Shown here piece by piece: positions 22,401 through 34,339 of a stretch of DNA of 64,000 nt. This DNA comes from Proteles cristata cristata. Its lineage: Eukaryota > Chordata > Mammalia > Carnivora > Hyaenidae. The stretch spans positions 310,001 through 374,000 of the forward strand of contig JAESUZ010005106.1 of NCBI GenBank assembly GCA_017311185.1, in the 5' to 3' direction. The notes beneath the pieces were generated by a model. It was not told the DNA's origin and searched no databases. It saw only the letters and a program-made list of their open reading frames with translations. Positions within the stretch are counted from its first letter, which is position 1. Each line of letters starts with the position of its first letter. The position numbers and the translations under genes are program-made.

Positions 22401-22699
22401 CATTGGTCTCTCTTTGCACATTTTAATTCTACTTAAAATCAGAGATCGGTATTTTCCTAAGGATATTTTCTCCTGGGTTCTCTTAAAGGAAAGTCAAAAA
22501 GAAAATTCGTGAAAATGTATTTTGTCTACCTGAGATTTCTGTTCAATAATAGAATACTGAAAAACTAAGAATTTACAGGCTTTCTAATCTAATCAGGTTC
22601 ATCATCTCATTTTCTTTAATACTAAGGATGAAAAACTGTGACTCTACATTTAAACTTGTTTATTAGAGTTAGAAATATCAGATATAATTTGAGTTACAC
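19401..22699. other. 3.3 kb low-repeat intergenic stretch
   Basis: No interspersed repeat, RNA gene or coding exon is recognisable, apart from a small alternating TG/CA region at about 22351-22402. The frames here are short and unsupported. It is one of the longest apparently unique segments in the window. Confidence 0.45.
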
Positions 22700-22713
22700 T
22701 GTATTGATTTCTT

Positions 22714-22928
22714 GGGGTGCCTGCCTGGGTGGCTCAGTCTGTTAACCATTTGACTTTGGCTCAGATCATGATTTCATGGTACATGAGTTCGAGGCCTGTG
22801 TTGGTCTCTGGAGCCTGGAGCCTGCTTTGGATTCTGTGTTTCCCTGTCTCTCTGCCTCTCCCTGACTCATTCTCTCACTCTCTCTCTCTCTCACAAATAA
22901 ATAACAGACAAAAAATTTTAAAAACCAA
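22714..22928 (+). repeat. CanSINE with target-site duplication
   Basis: Head GGGGTGCCTGCCTGGGTGGC (small internal duplication CCTG). TGTATTGATTTCTT (22700-22713) matches TGTACTGATTTCTT (22929-22942). Confidence 0.93.
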
Positions 22929-22944
22929 TGTACTGATTTCTTGT

Positions 22945-23075
22945 TATAGGCACCCATTAAGCCTTTAATTCTCACCATGATTTATGAAATAGGTTTTATT
23001 AATACCTCAGTTTTACAGAAAGTAAAATTGAGGCATAGAGCAGTGAAGAAAGTGAGAGGTTGGATTCAGAGACTG
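22945..23075 (-). repeat. Partial MIR-like SINE
   Basis: AATTCTCACCATGATTTATG, ATAGGTTTTATTAATACCTC and AGTTTTACAGAAAGTAAAAT followed by TTGAGGCATAGAG match reverse MIR. Confidence 0.5.
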
Positions 23076-24459
23076 GAGACAGACATTGGGGTACCCAGAG
23101 GCCAACAGTCAAGGTAGAACAGTGAATTTAGCACTTGGTACTGGGTGGAGTTGGGCACAACCAAAGTGGGTAAAGATAGATAAGAAGTCAAGTTCGTGTG
23201 TGAAGTTGGGAATGAGGACAACAAGAAAGGAGGACAAGGCATGGAGAAAGTTGAGTTATTTGGTTCAGAACCCAAATTCCATAGGAATGGATAAATGCTG
23301 CAAGAGGCCTTGTTATATCCATGTGCGCCCACCCCAAGGGGAGGAACCAGTGCTATCCCAGTGGTGGCACATTAACAGGCCCCCAAAGAAAGTTTGTTGA
23401 AGCAGGCAGGAATGAAAGGGGTTAGAAACGTGGCTCAGCAGCTTAGGAGGGAAATGTAGGATGCCAGCTACACAGAACCTGTAATATCTTTATTTGCCAA
23501 AGCTTTTTGCCTCTGAATGATAGAAACATAATTTTAACTAAGTTAAGCAAAACAGGAACTGTATTTTCTGGGTGTCTGGAGTACCCTAATGTCAACTTAT
23601 CTCCAGTTGCTGAATCTAACCTGTCTCACTCTCTTAACTTCTGCAAACAGGACTGGCAGGGCCGAATGGGCCTTGAGGACGCCAAGAACTTTTTCTTTCC
23701 TCTTGCCTTTGACACCAGTTCCTTTGTATGGTCCATTCATCCTCCAAGGTGTCCTACCTCAACAGGGAATAAAAAACTACAATGAAGCCCCAGAAGTGTG
23801 TCCTTCCAACCTACTAATGAGCCGGCTCTTCCCTGCCTGCTCCAGTAGGTCAAATCGTGTGACACCATGTTGATTAACATAACCATTGTGGCTATGGTTG
23901 GGGAGGGGGTGTGCCTAGTGCTTGGCTCAGCCAGAAGCAGGAGTCATGCCAGGGTCCAGGAGGGCGGGATGGCATGACTGGCCCCCTACAGAACAGTTTG
24001 TTCAGAGTGTGGAAAGAACATTTCCCCCAGTGAGGGAAGTTCCTATAACCAGAAGAAGGAGGTAAAGGGACTATGAGCAGCTGACGTTCTCTATAAGGCT
24101 TTGAGGAAAACCAATAACCAAGCTAAGGTAGGACCATTGCTAAACCATAATGTCCTTGCTCTGGAATACACCACAGTGTCTGGCTTACTCTGATACCATT
24201 ATTTTCTCGTCCTTTTTTCATTTGTGCCAGAATTTAAATAATCCATGGTGACATGTTTTCTGGTGGGCAGAAACGGCCTTCTAATTCCATGGCAGCCTAT
24301 CCAACTGAAGTTTAAATTTAACTTGGTCTCTCTTAGTAAAACAGTACCCAGGATATGCACCATATTAATAGTAAACGTCTTTATATTTATGTGGTTTCAA
24401 ATAATATTCTTTTGCATTTTCAATGGTTTGGTTATAGGTCACCTTGGGTATAATACTGA
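23076..24459. other. Unassigned intergenic DNA
   Basis: No repeat, RNA or exon that I can name. Confidence 0.35.
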
Positions 24460-24472
24460 ATAAATTCTTTAA

Positions 24473-24684
24473 AAAAATGTTTTTAATGTTTATTCATTTT
24501 TGAGGGACAAAAGAGATAGAGCATAAGCAGAGGGGTAGAGAGAGAGTGAGACACAGAATCCAAAGCAGGTTCCAGGCTTCAAGCTGTCAGCACAGGGCCC
24601 CATGCGGGGCTCGAACTCATAAACCCCAAGATCATAACCTGAGCCAAAGTCAGAACTCAACCAACCGAGCCACCCAGGCACCCC
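24473..24684 (-). repeat. CanSINE
   Basis: Reverse element ending CACCCAGGCACCCC at about 24684; the flanks share TAAATTCTT. Confidence 0.92.
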
Positions 24685-25440
24685 TTTAAATTCTTACATC
24701 TCTTCCAGAAATGGATGCATTGCTTTTTATTTCTTTTTCACCTGCAGAATATAAGTAACAACACATTCTTAATTTTACTGGGAACCCATAAATCTAAAAG
24801 CTTAAAATGTTATTAAAAAGGCCCTCACCACTGCCATCTGGGAGGGCACTTCTTATTCCTTTTCCATCAGTCCCACATAAAAAGACACAAGGTGCCCAAT
24901 GCTAAAACCTCTTGCCAAGGTTGGCTTAAGGTTTCTAAATGGCCAAAGACATGTTCACCCTCTCACTCACTTAAAACTTACAAAGCTCCAGTTTCGATGA
25001 ACAAAGCCTCTTGGAAAAACCTGTGCTGGATTCCAGCCAACACTCTGCAGAGGTGCCTACAACTTTGCTGTCAAGATACCAATGGTGTAAGGCTCAAACC
25101 AAAGCATCCCAGTGCGGCTGGATCCTTCCAGTGAATAGTTATCATTTCTATAGGCTCAGTTGCTCCCGAGGGGGGAAGGAGCATCTTTCTCCTGCCAACT
25201 GACCATTTAAATAGGCTTTCCTCTCATTTCCTTTGTAAAATAGTCACTTTTATTCCTGTCCTCTTCCTTGACTTCTGGAGGAAAAAATAAGTAATAAACT
25301 GCTAAGTGATGCCACCTCCTCATTTGCAATTTACCTAGCACCTCCTCCTCAGAAGCCAGTTCAGTTTGTTTTGTGGCAGCAAATATGGATCGTGGGGCAC
25401 ATCCCACAGTTGTCAATGGGTATCAATGTTTAGTCAATTC

Positions 25441-25645
25441 TTTTTTTTTTGTTTTATTTCTTTTATGAAAGAGAGAGAGCAAGCAGGGAAGGGGCAGAGA
25501 GATGGGGGAACAGAGGATCTGAAGCAGGCTCTGTGTGGACAGACTGACAGCAGTAAGCCTGGTGAAGGGCTCGAACTCATGAACTGTGAGATCATGACCC
25601 AACCAAAAGTCGGATGCTCAACTGACTGAGCCAACTAAGTGCCCC
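25441..25645 (-). repeat. CanSINE
   Basis: T-rich tail, GA-rich block and degraded head GAGCCAACTAAGTGCCCC. The flanks TTTAGTCAATTCTT and TTTAGTTAATTCTT form a TSD with one mismatch. Confidence 0.92.
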
Positions 25646-25663
25646 ATCTTTAGTTAATTCTTA

Positions 25664-25842
25664 CTTTATTTTTTTTTTTGAGGTGAGGGAGGGGCAGAGG
25701 GAGAGGGATAGAGAGAATCTTAAGCAGAGTCCGCACCCAGTGTGGAGTCCGACATGGGACTCAATCTCACCAACTGAGAAATCATGACTTGAGCCGAAAT
25801 CAAGAGTCTGATGCTTAACTGACTGAGCCACTCAGGCACCCC
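25664..25842 (-). repeat. Older CanSINE
   Basis: Diverged reverse element: T run, GAGGGGCAGAGGGAGAGG, CTGAGCCACTCAGGCACCCC at the high end. Only about 20 bases separate it from the previous SINE. Confidence 0.88.
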
Positions 25843-26702
25843 AACTCAATTATCTTAACTATCACCATTAATGTCAGTTTTTTGAAAAAGTAACTGCAAC
25901 AGCATTTGAAAAGAGTGTCTTTTAGGGGCGTCCTGAAATTTGAATCAACCAGAGCATAGGACGAGTGTAGTAATATAGATACCTCTACTCCAGCCCCTGG
26001 CAATACTGTGTATGACCTTCACAGTAGGAGCTTGGTTACAAGAGAGAGTAAGAGTCAGAAAGACTCTCGTAGGATCATGAATCTCCTATTTAAAAGGAGG
26101 TGAAGGCATTTTCCAAAGCATGGCCCCTAATCACCAGCCAATGATGTCATCTAGTACTTAATCAAAGAAACCGAAATAGTGGATTCATTTCCAACTCTGG
26201 ATTTAATAAAAGATGCTAGAAAAAAAAAAGATGCTAGGTAGGTCTGTCTCTGATACACAACCAAAAAGATGCTCAAGAATTATTTATTAAACGTGATTTT
26301 TGATTTTTGTCTTATGTGATTCTCTGATTCGAGGGCGGCCACTGGACTGGAGATGGAAAATAGTTTTCCACTCAAACGCCAACTGCAGTTGATTGGTAGT
26401 GGCTGCCTGGGCTTTGCTTTGAAGAAGGAATCTGAGGATCTTTGGGCAAGAGTGCAATGATTGATTAGCAATGTCTGCCAGGGGCCTGCAAATAGGGAGT
26501 GGCTACAAAAGTGTCACTCACTTGCTTTTTTTGAGATTGGATTGAACATGAGATTGTGTTTTTCTTTTCCAAACATCAGTCATTCAATTTTTTTTTCCTT
26601 GTTGGAGCCTAGGCCATGTGAGGTTCTCATTCCTGGCCACGTGGGAGGGGAAAGAGAGTTGGGGGTTGGGGACGACTACGTATGGAGCTTCCTGACCTAG
26701 AT
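25843..26702. other. Unassigned intergenic DNA
   Basis: No recognisable element apart from a short A run at about 26220-26229. Confidence 0.35.
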
Positions 26703-26926
26703 CAGGGTCAGTATACTTTTTTTTTTTTTGTAAAGGACCTGATAGTAAATATTTTAGTCTTTGTGGGACAAATGGGTCTTAGTTGTGACTACTCCACTCT
26801 GCCTTCCTAGTGGAAAAGTGCCAGACACAACACAGGCTCAAATGGGCATGCCTTTTTTTGGCATGCTCAAATTTTTGCATGCCAACAAAACTTGATTTAC
26901 AGAAACAGGTCATGGCCTGCTGTCCC
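26703..26926. mobile_element. hAT-Charlie-type non-autonomous transposon relic
   Basis: TCAGGGTCAGTATACTTTTT, GTAAAGGACCTGATAGTAAA, then TATTTTAGTCTTTGTGGGAC and CTACTCCACTCTGCC match the MER3/MER33-like class whose consensus contains 'gtaaagggccagatagtaaa'. The exact family is not assigned. Two further copies occur at 39316 and 62737. Confidence 0.65.
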
Positions 26927-27403
26927 CTGATCAAGATTATGGGTAGGAGAGAAGGCACAGATGAAACGGAAAGGGGCACCCAGGAGGAAATTTGTGTCTG
27001 AAAAGGAATTCAGGAGCAAACCTGGAACAGTTCCTCCTTGAAGTGGTGGAGAACTCTGCATTTCTGAGACGTGAAACATTTCTTTCAGTTAACAGTAATG
27101 CAAACATGGGCTCCCACACGTCAAGCGGAAAACCTCTCCCTCTACTGCTGCAGCACAAGAGCCCAAAGCCCACAAAGGCACCATGTTGGTGATAGGACAT
27201 TTCACCTAGTAGTGAGCAAGACTCTTCCTCCAGAAGGCCCTTGCCGGAAATTAAATCTGTCTCCATGGAACACTTAATTAAACAACCCACCAGCTTTGGG
27301 GAACATATTAGCTAATAGACAGCAGGGTGGTGGTGGGGCCAGACTTGGGGCATACACATTTTTAATGGAAAGTGCTGTAAAATAAGAAAATGAAATCAGA
27401 CAG

Positions 27404-27448
27404 CTACCCTGTCCATTCAGAGCTCGCCACACTGGATGGACAGGGTAG
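27404..27448. other. Perfect 13-base inverted repeat (hairpin)
   Basis: CTACCCTGTCCAT at 27404-27416 is exactly the reverse complement of ATGGACAGGGTAG at 27436-27448, with a 19-base loop. It can form a hairpin or small cruciform. No gene context. Confidence 0.9.
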
Positions 27449-27679
27449 GTGTGGGTAGGGGAGTAAACAAGATCAGCACTCCTGAGATGGAGGCCATCAT
27501 TACGTGGAGATAGGGCATGGATTTTGGCAGCGGGTCAGGGCCCCTCTCAGAGTAAGGGTGTAGTTGGGGAGAATTTCACACAGGGAGGAAGAGATTGGAG
27601 AACTCGCTCCCAAATTCAAGCTGGGAAACATGTTCAGAGAGTGTTCATGGAGAACAGAGGGAGGTAAGCAGCTCAGGTT

Positions 27680-27840
27680 TGAAGTCAGATTCTACCCAAC
27701 CTGGGGTACAAATCCCGGGTCTGCTCTGCCCACTCTAAGGCCTTGGAGGAATTATGTTGCCCCTTTAAGGCTCTGCTTTGTCATCTGTAAAACAGAGAAA
27801 GCACCTCCCTCCTAATGTTCTTAATGAGCAACATACTTAC
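27680..27840 (+). repeat. MIR SINE
   Basis: TCAGATTCTACCCAACCTGG, ACAAATCCCGGGTCTGCTC and TTTGTCATCTGTAAAACAGA follow forward MIR order. Confidence 0.65.
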
Positions 27841-28399
27841 TGTGTCTATAGCAACCATCCCTGCCTCATAGTGCATTTTCGGTAAATCTGTATCTATTTC
27901 TCTACCACTCAAACTGTCTTAACAGGACACTGACCAGCACTTGGTTCAGCACTTCTTTGTAAATCAGATGCCACAAAAGGAAAAAGGAGTCCGTTACTAG
28001 CAAATTCTGGCTCAGTCATTACCCTGAAGCTAGATGCCTGAACTTCTTTCCTTAAGGTGGAGAGGCAAATCTACTGGGCTGTGGAGAGATTTCAAATAAA
28101 AGTTCATTAAACAGGAAACCAATAAACCAGGGAGATTCTTAGGCAGGGCTCCATTTCCCTACGTCTACCACAGAAATGCTACGATCACTAGGGAGGAGGG
28201 GTATTAGTGTGTTGTCCATTTGTCTCAATAAGGCCTGAGACTACTGCCAAGGGGTTGGCCCAGTGGTGGAGTGGTGACTAGCATCCATCTTTCTTCTCGG
28301 TGTGATAATCCCAATTCTATGCATTATTCACCCTCACACAACCCATGTGTTGACCCCAGTTCACTCTCAGGGGCAAACCTAAGTGGCATAAACCGATTA
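27841..28399. other. Unassigned intergenic DNA
   Basis: No repeat, RNA or exon recognised. Confidence 0.35.
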
Positions 28400-28735
28400 G
28401 TATGGGAGTGGACTTGGGACATAGCCAGTTCATTAGAGTCTCTGGACTACTGCTTGGAATTCTGGGATAAAATTGCCCTCTCTTCTCAGAACATGGAAGG
28501 CACAGATATGAGGACTAAACTGCCACAGCCAGTGCTGGCCACTGTAAAGGAAGAAAATGTGACAATAATGCCCACACGTGGGGAGGGCAGCACAGGGAGA
28601 ATTCAAGGTGTCAGCCTCTTGATCAAACCTCGCCTGAAATTAGAACTCTTTGGATTTCTCAGTTACATGAGCCAATAAACACCCCTTATTGTTTAAGACC
28701 GTTCAAACTGGGGTTTCTCTTTCTCATACAGGTTC
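28400..28735 (+). repeat. Ancient LTR-like repeat, family unassigned
   Basis: GTTACATGAGCCAATAAACA followed by CCCTTATTGTTTAAGACCG and AACTGGGGTTTCTCTTTC is the 3' end of a common old mammalian LTR-type repeat; a shorter relative lies at 2200-2355. The 135-codon frame overlapping it has no family resemblance and is not called. Confidence 0.4.
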
Positions 28736-29554
28736 TTGCTTCAGGATCCCCAGAACCTCTTGCATTGCCAACAAGAACTCCACCCTTTCCTCAAATGTAC
28801 CCGATTTCCTGACAACAAATGCAATTTCCTAGTACACAGAGCAGACCCTGGCATGCCGCTCTCTGGCTGTGTAGCAAAAGGACAAAGGGATGAAGGGGAA
28901 CTTTGACAGTTTCCCACCTTCCTCTCTGAGTTAGTGCTCCTGACTGTTCCTCTGAGTCCTGACATCCCTTTTGGAATGATGTGCCATCAGCCAGGCCTGA
29001 CCCACTTCAGGGTTCCAAGCTGATATCAGCTCTGAATGCCCCTACGTCTGTGCATTCTAGTGGTATTCTTGGGCAAAGGAGTGAACAGTGTTAGAGTGTG
29101 GATGAAGTGTGCGCATGTGTATGTGAGGGAGTGCATGTGGGAGTGTATGCAGTGTGTGTACAAGCATTTCTGGATAAGCACTCCAGTACTCCAAGGTGCC
29201 CCCATGGCAGTGTCTTTTAATTACAGTCAAAGAGTGAATAGTTGTGGGAAAAAGGCAACGGTAGTTTTATTGTGATAGAAAACGCTACAATCTAATGTTT
29301 AGAAATCTGTACCTGGCCTAATGAAACAGGGACTGTAAATCCTAGAGGGTCAGCCCCGTGCAACTCATGAGTCCCAAGGGCCATGTTTTCCTGTGCTAAA
29401 AGAAGTGTCATGCCCCTTTGAAGGCAGGCACAGCCACTCAGCCCCAAATGTTGACACATGGTAATGATGGCCCCATGGTGCCAGCACTCTTCATGTTCAA
29501 CAGAGCACACCAGACAAGTTATCCAGGTCTCTACACAGACAGACCCTCCCAATT
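28736..29554. other. Unassigned intergenic DNA
   Basis: Includes a loose TG-rich patch near 29095-29165. No repeat or gene named. Confidence 0.35.
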
Positions 29555-29565
29555 TTCTGTTTGGT

Positions 29566-29828
29566 ATGTATGTATGTATGTATGTATGTATGTATGTATG
29601 TATGTGTGTGTGTATTGATGTATGTATTTATTTATGTTTTTATTCTTTTTTATTTTACTTTATTTTATTTTATTTATTTGATAGAGACAGTGTGAGTGGG
29701 GGAGGGGCAAACAGAGGGACAGAATCCCAAGCAGGTTCCGAACTGTCAGCGCAGAGCCCAGTCCACGAGATCATGACCTGAGCTGAAACTGAGTCAGATG
29801 CTTAACCGACTAAGCCACCCAGGTGCCC
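29566..29828 (-). repeat. CanSINE whose tail carries a (TATG)n microsatellite
   Basis: Reverse SINE body at about 29680-29828 ending CCCAGGTGCCC. Its T-rich tail runs into a TATG tract at 29566-29612. TTCTGTTTGGT (29555-29565) and TTCTGTATGGT (29829-29839) form a TSD that places the microsatellite inside the insertion. Confidence 0.88.
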
Positions 29829-29839
29829 TTCTGTATGGT

Positions 29840-30594
29840 GTTTAAATGGGCAGTCACCAGTGTACCACCCATGCCTGCATGTCAGTTGCTTCTTTAGATT
29901 CGAAAACATTTAACTTAGGACCCCTTTAAATTCTTGTTACATATATGACTCAACTCACAAAAAGTACAATTGGCCATTCCACCTCAGTCTGAAGCAAGGT
30001 ATGCTTGGGTGATTATAAATGCATCTGAGCAACACCGTTCAGACCTAGGATAGGGAGGGAGAGGCTGACAGCACTCGGTTTCTGAATTCTATTTTTCATC
30101 ACACAGGATATGAATCACACAGGGCTCTCTCCCTCAACAGGGTAAATGTCTTTGTCACAAGCATGAGGAATTAGAAACTGTTCTGTCTCGATGGCTTCAT
30201 AAAAACATTGGCCTTAACAGTCTCCAGTTCCAGAGTCACTACTCCTTTCTAGGGGAACTTTGAATAAGTCCATCACAACTAAAGTAGTGAGTAATTTATA
30301 ACATCCTGGACAACCAGCTGGGGATGTGGCTGTAATACAATTCACACTGAAATTCCAGTTAATGATAGACTAGCCTCAAGTCCTAGTTTCAACATATACT
30401 CCTTAAAGTAGAAGATTTCCAAGGATCATGCTTTTGAAAAATCATCTATATCAAATCCAAACAAATCCCTGACTGAGTGATTTTTAAATTTGTCTTTAAG
30501 TCTAGTTGCAGAAACAAGTGGCTGATTGCTCAGAAATGCAGCAGGAATATTCTCCACTTGCTGATCTAGCTAGAAATCTCACTTCTTTCTAGAT
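29840..30594. other. Unassigned intergenic DNA
   Basis: No repeat, RNA or exon recognised. Confidence 0.35.
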
Positions 30595-30805
30595 GACAAT
30601 AATAATGGTTAACATTTATTGCATGCTTACTACGTGCCAAGCACTACTTTGGGCACTTTTCATCTGTTAACTTATTCATGTGCTCTACAACTCTATGAAG
30701 TGAGTACTATTACTATTATCCTCATTTTTCTTCAGAGGAGATGGAGGTTTTTCAGCCAGTGTTTGAAGGAGCCATGTTTCAAAACCCAGGCTTAACTGCC
30801 TCACT
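30595..30805 (-). repeat. MIR SINE, well preserved
   Basis: GTTAACATTTATTGCATGCT, TACTACGTGCCAAGCACTAC, AACTCTATGAAGTGAGTACT and TTCAAAACCCAGGCTTAACT in reverse MIR order. Confidence 0.8.
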
Positions 30806-30977
30806 GGGTTGAAATGCAGATTCAAAACATCTTTTGAATTATAACAAAAAGAAGATAAACTGAGGCCACTGATGTCAGACGAAACAGATACCTAGAAGAG
30901 CTTGTCTTTGGAGTAGATTGTCTCCTATATGGTAGACTATATGGTAGATTGCCCAGCTTTCAGAAAGCTGATTTTGA

Positions 30978-31068
30978 TTTCCTTCCTTCCTTCCTTCCTT
31001 CCTTCCTTCCTTCCTTCCTTCCTTCCTTCCTTCCTTTCTTCCTTCCTTCTTTCCTTCTCCTTCTCCTC
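30978..31068 (+). repeat. (TTCC)n simple repeat
   Basis: About 90 bases of TTCC units ending in TTCTCC variants. Confidence 0.95.
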
Positions 31069-31599
31069 CTCCAGATAACTCAAAAAGTTAGGGCACACAG
31101 GAGAGTAAACATGGGTAGATGTGGGAGGGGAAGAGATGAGGGTGGATGGCCTGGAGAAAGTAATAGAAGAAAGAGAGCCTCTTGTTGAACATTCTTCCCT
31201 GCTGAAGCCGAAGGGAAATCCATATGGCGGAGTATCAGGCTAAAGCATAAAAGGCTGTAATGTGAGCTTATCCGGCATTCCTACCTTCCCAACCATGAAT
31301 TTATTCAAGTTACCTGGGGTTTAGAACTTGAAGTGAGTCTTTCTAATCATCTAAGTTGTACTGCAGGAAGGCATGAATTTGTATCATATGGTCCAGCTGG
31401 GACCTCGGGCAGCAGGGGCTGGGATGAGAGCCCTGGAGGATGGTTGGACAGCAGCCAGAGTATACGTGAGAGAATGCCAGAAACAAACCCCATATTCTTC
31501 CCAGACCTTCCAAGTTCAGTGGGAAACTTCATACCTTCTGGGCACTAAAACTTAATCTTTGTGGCTCCCTAAAGTACAGGTGGGTCTCAGAGTTAACCT
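31069..31599. other. Unassigned intergenic DNA
   Basis: No repeat, RNA or exon recognised. Confidence 0.35.
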
Positions 31600-31765
31600 A
31601 TCTCCTCTCTGTGTCCACTACGGTAGCCTACTCATATCTCTATTACAGTAATTCCTGTCATCTATGATAATGGTTCATTATATACTTGATAACTAGCTCA
31701 GTCCCTGGCATGTAATGGGCACAAGAGTCATGTCTGTTGACTGACTGGATCAAATATACCCAACT
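31600..31765 (+). repeat. L2 3' end
   Basis: AGCTCAGTCCCTGGCATGTA followed by ATGGGCACAAGAGTCATGTC and a GACTGACTGGA end resembles a diverged L2 terminus. Confidence 0.45.
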
Positions 31766-33374
31766 AGATCAACATATGAAACAGGTCAATAATATTAATA
31801 AAAATAATACCTAGTATATTTATTGGGCACTAATGAGCCAAGTACTCACATGTACAATAATTTCATTTAATTTCCCAAATCCTGCCCTCTCAAAGCTCAC
31901 CTGCACACAGTCACAAATCACCATAACCTCACTTCATATCTAGGATCCCCCAAATGTCGTCTAATCCTAACAGCAGCTTTAAGACAGAGACAAATATGCA
32001 AGATGCTTGGAATATCAAGATTTCCCATCATCTTCTCCTTCACTAACTTTAGCATTTGACTTGATTGCCTCAGTAATCTCCAGGGAATGTGATGAATTCA
32101 CCATGCATCCCAAAGACAGGCAGCATTTTGAGAAGCAGCAGAATGAAGACAATAAAACCCTGCATCTCATATGCTGAGAATTGCAGAGAAAAAGGACAAG
32201 AAGAAGGAAACAGTACCAACTCTTCTTAGTTATTTCTCAGAGATGTAAGGGAAACAAAGTGCAGAAAAATTTGTTTGCTTGATTTCTCCTATTTCTACCA
32301 ATGCCATTCTCCTTCCTTAGGGATTTGAAACCTTCTGGAATTTCTTGACTCTGCCCTTTTGGTTGGGATTTTCATGACACCGGATTTGTTTCTTTTCAAT
32401 AAGGTTGATAGTGGCCTGCGGGAAGAGTTTCAGCTGCTTCTCATGACATGTATCCTCCAGCATCCAGAGGGAGACAAGAAATTATCCCACAGCAATGTTT
32501 CATTCATACAGAGAGGGAATCCAAAGGAGAAAAGTGGTTACAGGTAATAGATGCATATCTGAATAGAACAGGAGCTCATCTTGTGTAAAATACACAATAC
32601 CACAATACTCTCCTCAAAAGACCTCAGTCAGGAGGAAATAATACACTGCTTTAACAACAGAGAGATAAACACTAAAATAAAACTGCCCATGGGTCAGGTG
32701 AGAAGCAAAAACCATTCTGCCCTTAAAGCATGTCCCCTCCCCTCTAACGAATTTACATTGTGGCTGAGAACCATGTATCTCAGAAAATAAATGGTTCTGT
32801 CTTTGAGCAAGGAAAAAAATGCTTCCCTTTTAATTAGAAGATGCTACTTCAGTGAAAGTCTAGTGGTCCATGGGCAGAAAAAGTCAATGGTAATCTTAGA
32901 TCTCCAACAGGGTTGAATCAATAGACACTGTTGGTTGCTGCAGGTGAACACTGTCATTAAATTGGGTTTGATGTGTAGCAAGTCTCAAGGGTCTGCGTTT
33001 CAATACCATCACAGATGTTCACCTGAGGCACAGGGTGTGCCCAGGAAGTAGACCCAACTGGCTTTCTGCAGGCAGCTGCGATGTCCTCCAGCATGCACAT
33101 GGGGACCTCTCTTTTAATCTTCCCTACTACTGAGGCTGAGGTCCACAACTCACAGCTTGTTAAGGCCTTGACCACTGCCCAGTGAGATGAAATGAATATT
33201 AGACATGTGTATTTTGTGAACAGGCAATGATATGAGTGACTCACTCAAGGGGACAAAGAGAAAGCCCTACAATAGCTTCTTGAGGTTGAGTCACTGCTTC
33301 CAAAGGGAAGCAGAGTCACAGGATGTGGTGGATTGAGGAGCAAATTTATGCTCCCAGTTGTTTTCATTTTAACT
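31766..33374. other. 1.6 kb low-repeat intergenic DNA
   Basis: AT-rich, without recognisable repeats or exons. Confidence 0.4.
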
Positions 33375-33840
33375 GTATGTGCTGGTCTTCCTTCAAGAGT
33401 CTTCTGCGTGTGTCCATGGTCAGACTCCGCCCACCTCTTCAGTTCCACCTTGCCCCCCTCTACACCCCATGCCTTCTGGTCACATGGCCATTGTACATTG
33501 TTGCCTCCATATGGAACCTTGGCCTCATCCCCTTCTCCTGGGTGATTCCCACTCACTTTCAGCTTCCAACTGAAAAGTCAGATCCAGGAGAAAGTCATCC
33601 ATGGTTCTCTCTAGGCAAGATGCTTATGTTAAATAATCTTCTCAAAATGTGTTTCTTTTCTTCAGGCTTATTGAAGTCTGCAATTGTACATTCATTCATG
33701 GGACTATTTAATGTTTGTCTTTTCCATGGGGCTGTGGTTTTTGAGAACAGGAAACCCTGTGAGGTTTTGGTCTCTGTTTTATCTCCATCTCTCGTGACAC
33801 ATGTCAGGGACTCCAGAAATGTTTGCTGAATGAAGAAATA
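33375..33840 (+). repeat. L2 fragment, long
   Basis: A CT-rich block, CCTTGGCCTCATCCCCTTCT, TTCAGCTTCCAACTGAAAAG, then a GACTCCAGAAATGTTTGCTG/AATGAAG end follow L2 3' order. The longest frame here (33323-33829) is a by-product and has no family resemblance. Confidence 0.65.
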
Positions 33841-34071
33841 CATAATCTAGTTGACACATTAAAGACCAGATAAAAGATGGTAGTGCCTGTGGAATTAATC
33901 ACTTACCCAAAGGGAAAATTAGACTCTCTTGCTGATTAAAGTAATAAAGAAAGATCAGAAAGCCAGAAAGATTCAACATGAAAAGTTTTAGATCAGGGAC
34001 CACTTTTTGCTTTGACCACCAAGTAGCCTGAGGCCGAATTTGTGGTCTGTCCTTAAAAACTGACACTATTT

Positions 34072-34295
34072 GGGGCGCCTGGGTGGCTTAGTCGGTTGAG
34101 CATCCGACTTTTGCTTAGGTCATGATCTCGCGGTTCGTGGGTTCGAGCCCCGCGTTGGGCTCTGTGCTGACTGCCAGCTCGGAGCCTGGAGCCTGTTTCG
34201 GTCTGTGACTCCCTCTCTCTCTGACCACCCCCCCCACGCCCGCTCACGCTCTCTCTCTCTCTCTCTCTCCTAGAAATAAAAAAAAACATTAAAAA
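34072..34295 (+). repeat. Young-subfamily CanSINE, perfect 17-base TSD
   Basis: Head GGGGCGCCTGGGTGGCTTAG with CTGACTGCCAGCTC. AAAAACTGACACTATTT lies at 34055-34071 and 34296-34312. Intact A and B box-like segments. Confidence 0.97.
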
Positions 34296-34339
34296 AAAAA
34301 CTGACACTATTTAGCAGGTGGTCCTGAGTAAGCCATTTA

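Noticed and set aside
33323..33829. 168-codon plus-strand frame
   Set aside because: It overlies an L2 fragment and has no resemblance to a known protein.
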